This document shows, piece after piece, positions 5,431 to 5,908 of a stretch of DNA of 5,908 nt. This stretch comes from an uncultured Spartobacteria bacterium. Lineage in GTDB: Bacteria > Verrucomicrobiota > Verrucomicrobiia > Chthoniobacterales > UBA6821. Under the pieces are notes generated by a model. The model saw only the letters and a list, made by a program, of their open reading frames with translations. It was not told the DNA's origin and ran no database searches. The stretch is from positions 1-5,908 of the forward strand of contig CAIKYN010000153.1 of NCBI GenBank assembly GCA_903831635.1, written 5' to 3'. Numbering within the stretch: position 1 is the stretch's first letter; the number at the start of each line of letters is the position of its first letter. The translations under genes were made by a program, and so were the position numbers.

Positions 5431-5673
5431 TTAACCTTCGATGGTGTTGATCTCAACAGGTTCGACCTTGACTCCAAGCTCTTCGAGCCAAGCGATGGAA
5501 CGCTTGATCTCGCCACGCTCGCCGATGAGTTCCAGACAGACGAGGCCGATCTCGTTGGTCACGCTTGCTTGCCGGACATTCGTCGTCACGGAGAACTTGT
5601 GTCCGAGTTCATAGACGATGGGACGCGTGATAAGCTTCGCCGGATACATGAGCCAGAGGCGGGTCGTTTCCAT
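5431..5673 (-). CDS. Small stand-alone NIL-domain protein
   Basis: The 80-residue product is essentially one NIL domain, the ferredoxin-like fold found at the C-terminus of the methionine importer ATPase MetN and in proteins of sulfur amino-acid synthesis. It starts METTRLWLMYPAKLITRPIV, continues with YELGHKFSVTTNVRQASV (21-38) and IGLVCLELIGERGEIKRSI (42-60), and ends in the typical ELGVKVEPVEI strand (64-74). In MetN the domain binds methionine, and stand-alone copies often lie beside MoaD/ThiS-type sulfur carriers, as here. The upstream gene ends 54 bp before the ATG and rpiB starts 13 bp after the stop. An in-frame TTG at 5709 would add 12 residues (PNERKEPNIEP) outside the domain and is less likely. 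A role as sulfur-amino-acid sensor or partner in thiocarboxylate-dependent sulfur transfer is inference. Confidence 0.85.
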   Translation of the reverse strand: METTRLWLMYPAKLITRPIVYELGHKFSVTTNVRQASVTNEIGLVCLELIGERGEIKRSIAWLEELGVKVEPVEINTIEG

Positions 5674-5727
5674 GGGTTCTATGTTCGGTTCTTTTCTCTC
5701 GTTGGGCAAGCGGGGCGTATCGGGATC

Positions 5728-5908
5728 CTAGCCTCCGGCGATGGCAGGAACAATCGAGATGACATCGGCCTCCTTGATCGGGGTCTCCTTCTCCTGAAGG
5801 AAACGCACATCCTCGTCATTCACGAAGATGTTCACGAAGCGGCGGATGGTTCCATTCTCGTCAACGATACGCTCGCCAAGGCCGGGGAAGGTGGCGTTGA
5901 GCTCATCC
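5728..5908 (-). CDS. MoaD/ThiS-family sulfur carrier, CysO-like (5' end outside window)
   Basis: About 59 C-terminal residues and a TAG stop are present. The protein ends in Gly-Gly, the tail that is adenylylated and converted to a thiocarboxylate in ubiquitin-like sulfur carriers. The stretch RRFVNIFVNDEDVRF and the final ISIVPAIAGG closely resemble mycobacterial CysO, which delivers sulfide to O-phosphoserine via CysM for cysteine synthesis, more than MoaD (molybdopterin) or ThiS (thiazole). A hydrophobic beta-grasp core fits the rest. The gene leads the cluster seen here and is followed by the NIL-domain gene. Expected partners (a MoeB/ThiF-like activating enzyme, a Mec-type JAMM protease, or a cysteine or homocysteine synthase) would be outside the window, so assignment to cysteine versus methionine synthesis is open. 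Confidence 0.9.
   Translation of the reverse strand, partial: DELNATFPGLGERIVDENGTIRRFVNIFVNDEDVRFLQEKETPIKEADVISIVPAIAGG

Noticed and set aside
5418..5516. 33-codon N-terminal extension of rpiB
   Set aside because: It overlaps the NIL-domain gene, and the family N-terminus MKISLGSDHAG begins at the ATG at 5417.

Overview
The window is a piece of bacterial chromosome with dense, mostly housekeeping gene content. On the + strand it holds the 3' end of an aspartate kinase gene and a complete gene for an unusual kinase-like/PP2C phosphatase fusion. On the - strand it holds rplQ, rpoA, a type II glutamine synthetase gene, rpiB, a small NIL-domain gene and the 3' part of a MoaD/ThiS/CysO-like sulfur-carrier gene. 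There are no insertion sequences, phage genes, CRISPR arrays, tRNAs or rRNAs. Several traits fit the Verrucomicrobiota or a relative within the PVC group: an eukaryote-like type II glutamine synthetase, an RpoA with a short MPIRLGRFEMPK lead-in, a lysine/alanine-rich tail on L17, and the absence of clear Shine-Dalgarno sequences. This placement is inference from recall of protein families, not from a database search.

Layout, left to right. Positions 2-244 (+) are the last 80 codons of aspartate kinase. Positions 245-532 are non-coding and contain a repeat-like element (about 310-470) and a strong hairpin terminator (481-510). Positions 533-2073 (-) are rpoA followed by rplQ, which form a two-gene unit. 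Positions 2074-2366 are a regulatory gap with the glnA terminator, an imperfect inverted repeat, a candidate rpoA promoter and a structured rpoA leader. Positions 2367-3389 (-) are glnII-type glutamine synthetase. Positions 3390-3686 are a divergent intergenic region with a good match to a sigma-54 (-24/-12) promoter facing glutamine synthetase and several dyads. Positions 3687-4919 (+) are the kinase-like/PP2C fusion. Positions 4965-5908 (-) are a compact cluster read in the order sulfur carrier, NIL-domain protein, rpiB, convergent with the fusion gene.

Functionally, the window combines aspartate-family amino-acid synthesis (aspartate kinase), transcription and translation (RpoA, L17), nitrogen assimilation (glutamine synthetase, probably nitrogen-regulated through sigma-54), carbon metabolism (RpiB), and a probable protein-thiocarboxylate route for cysteine or methionine sulfur. 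The least conventional gene is the fusion at 3687-4919. It joins a very compact APH/choline-kinase-like phosphotransferase domain to a PP2C phosphatase with all expected metal-binding motifs, so one polypeptide may carry opposing kinase and phosphatase activities, or a phosphatase with a pseudokinase sensor.
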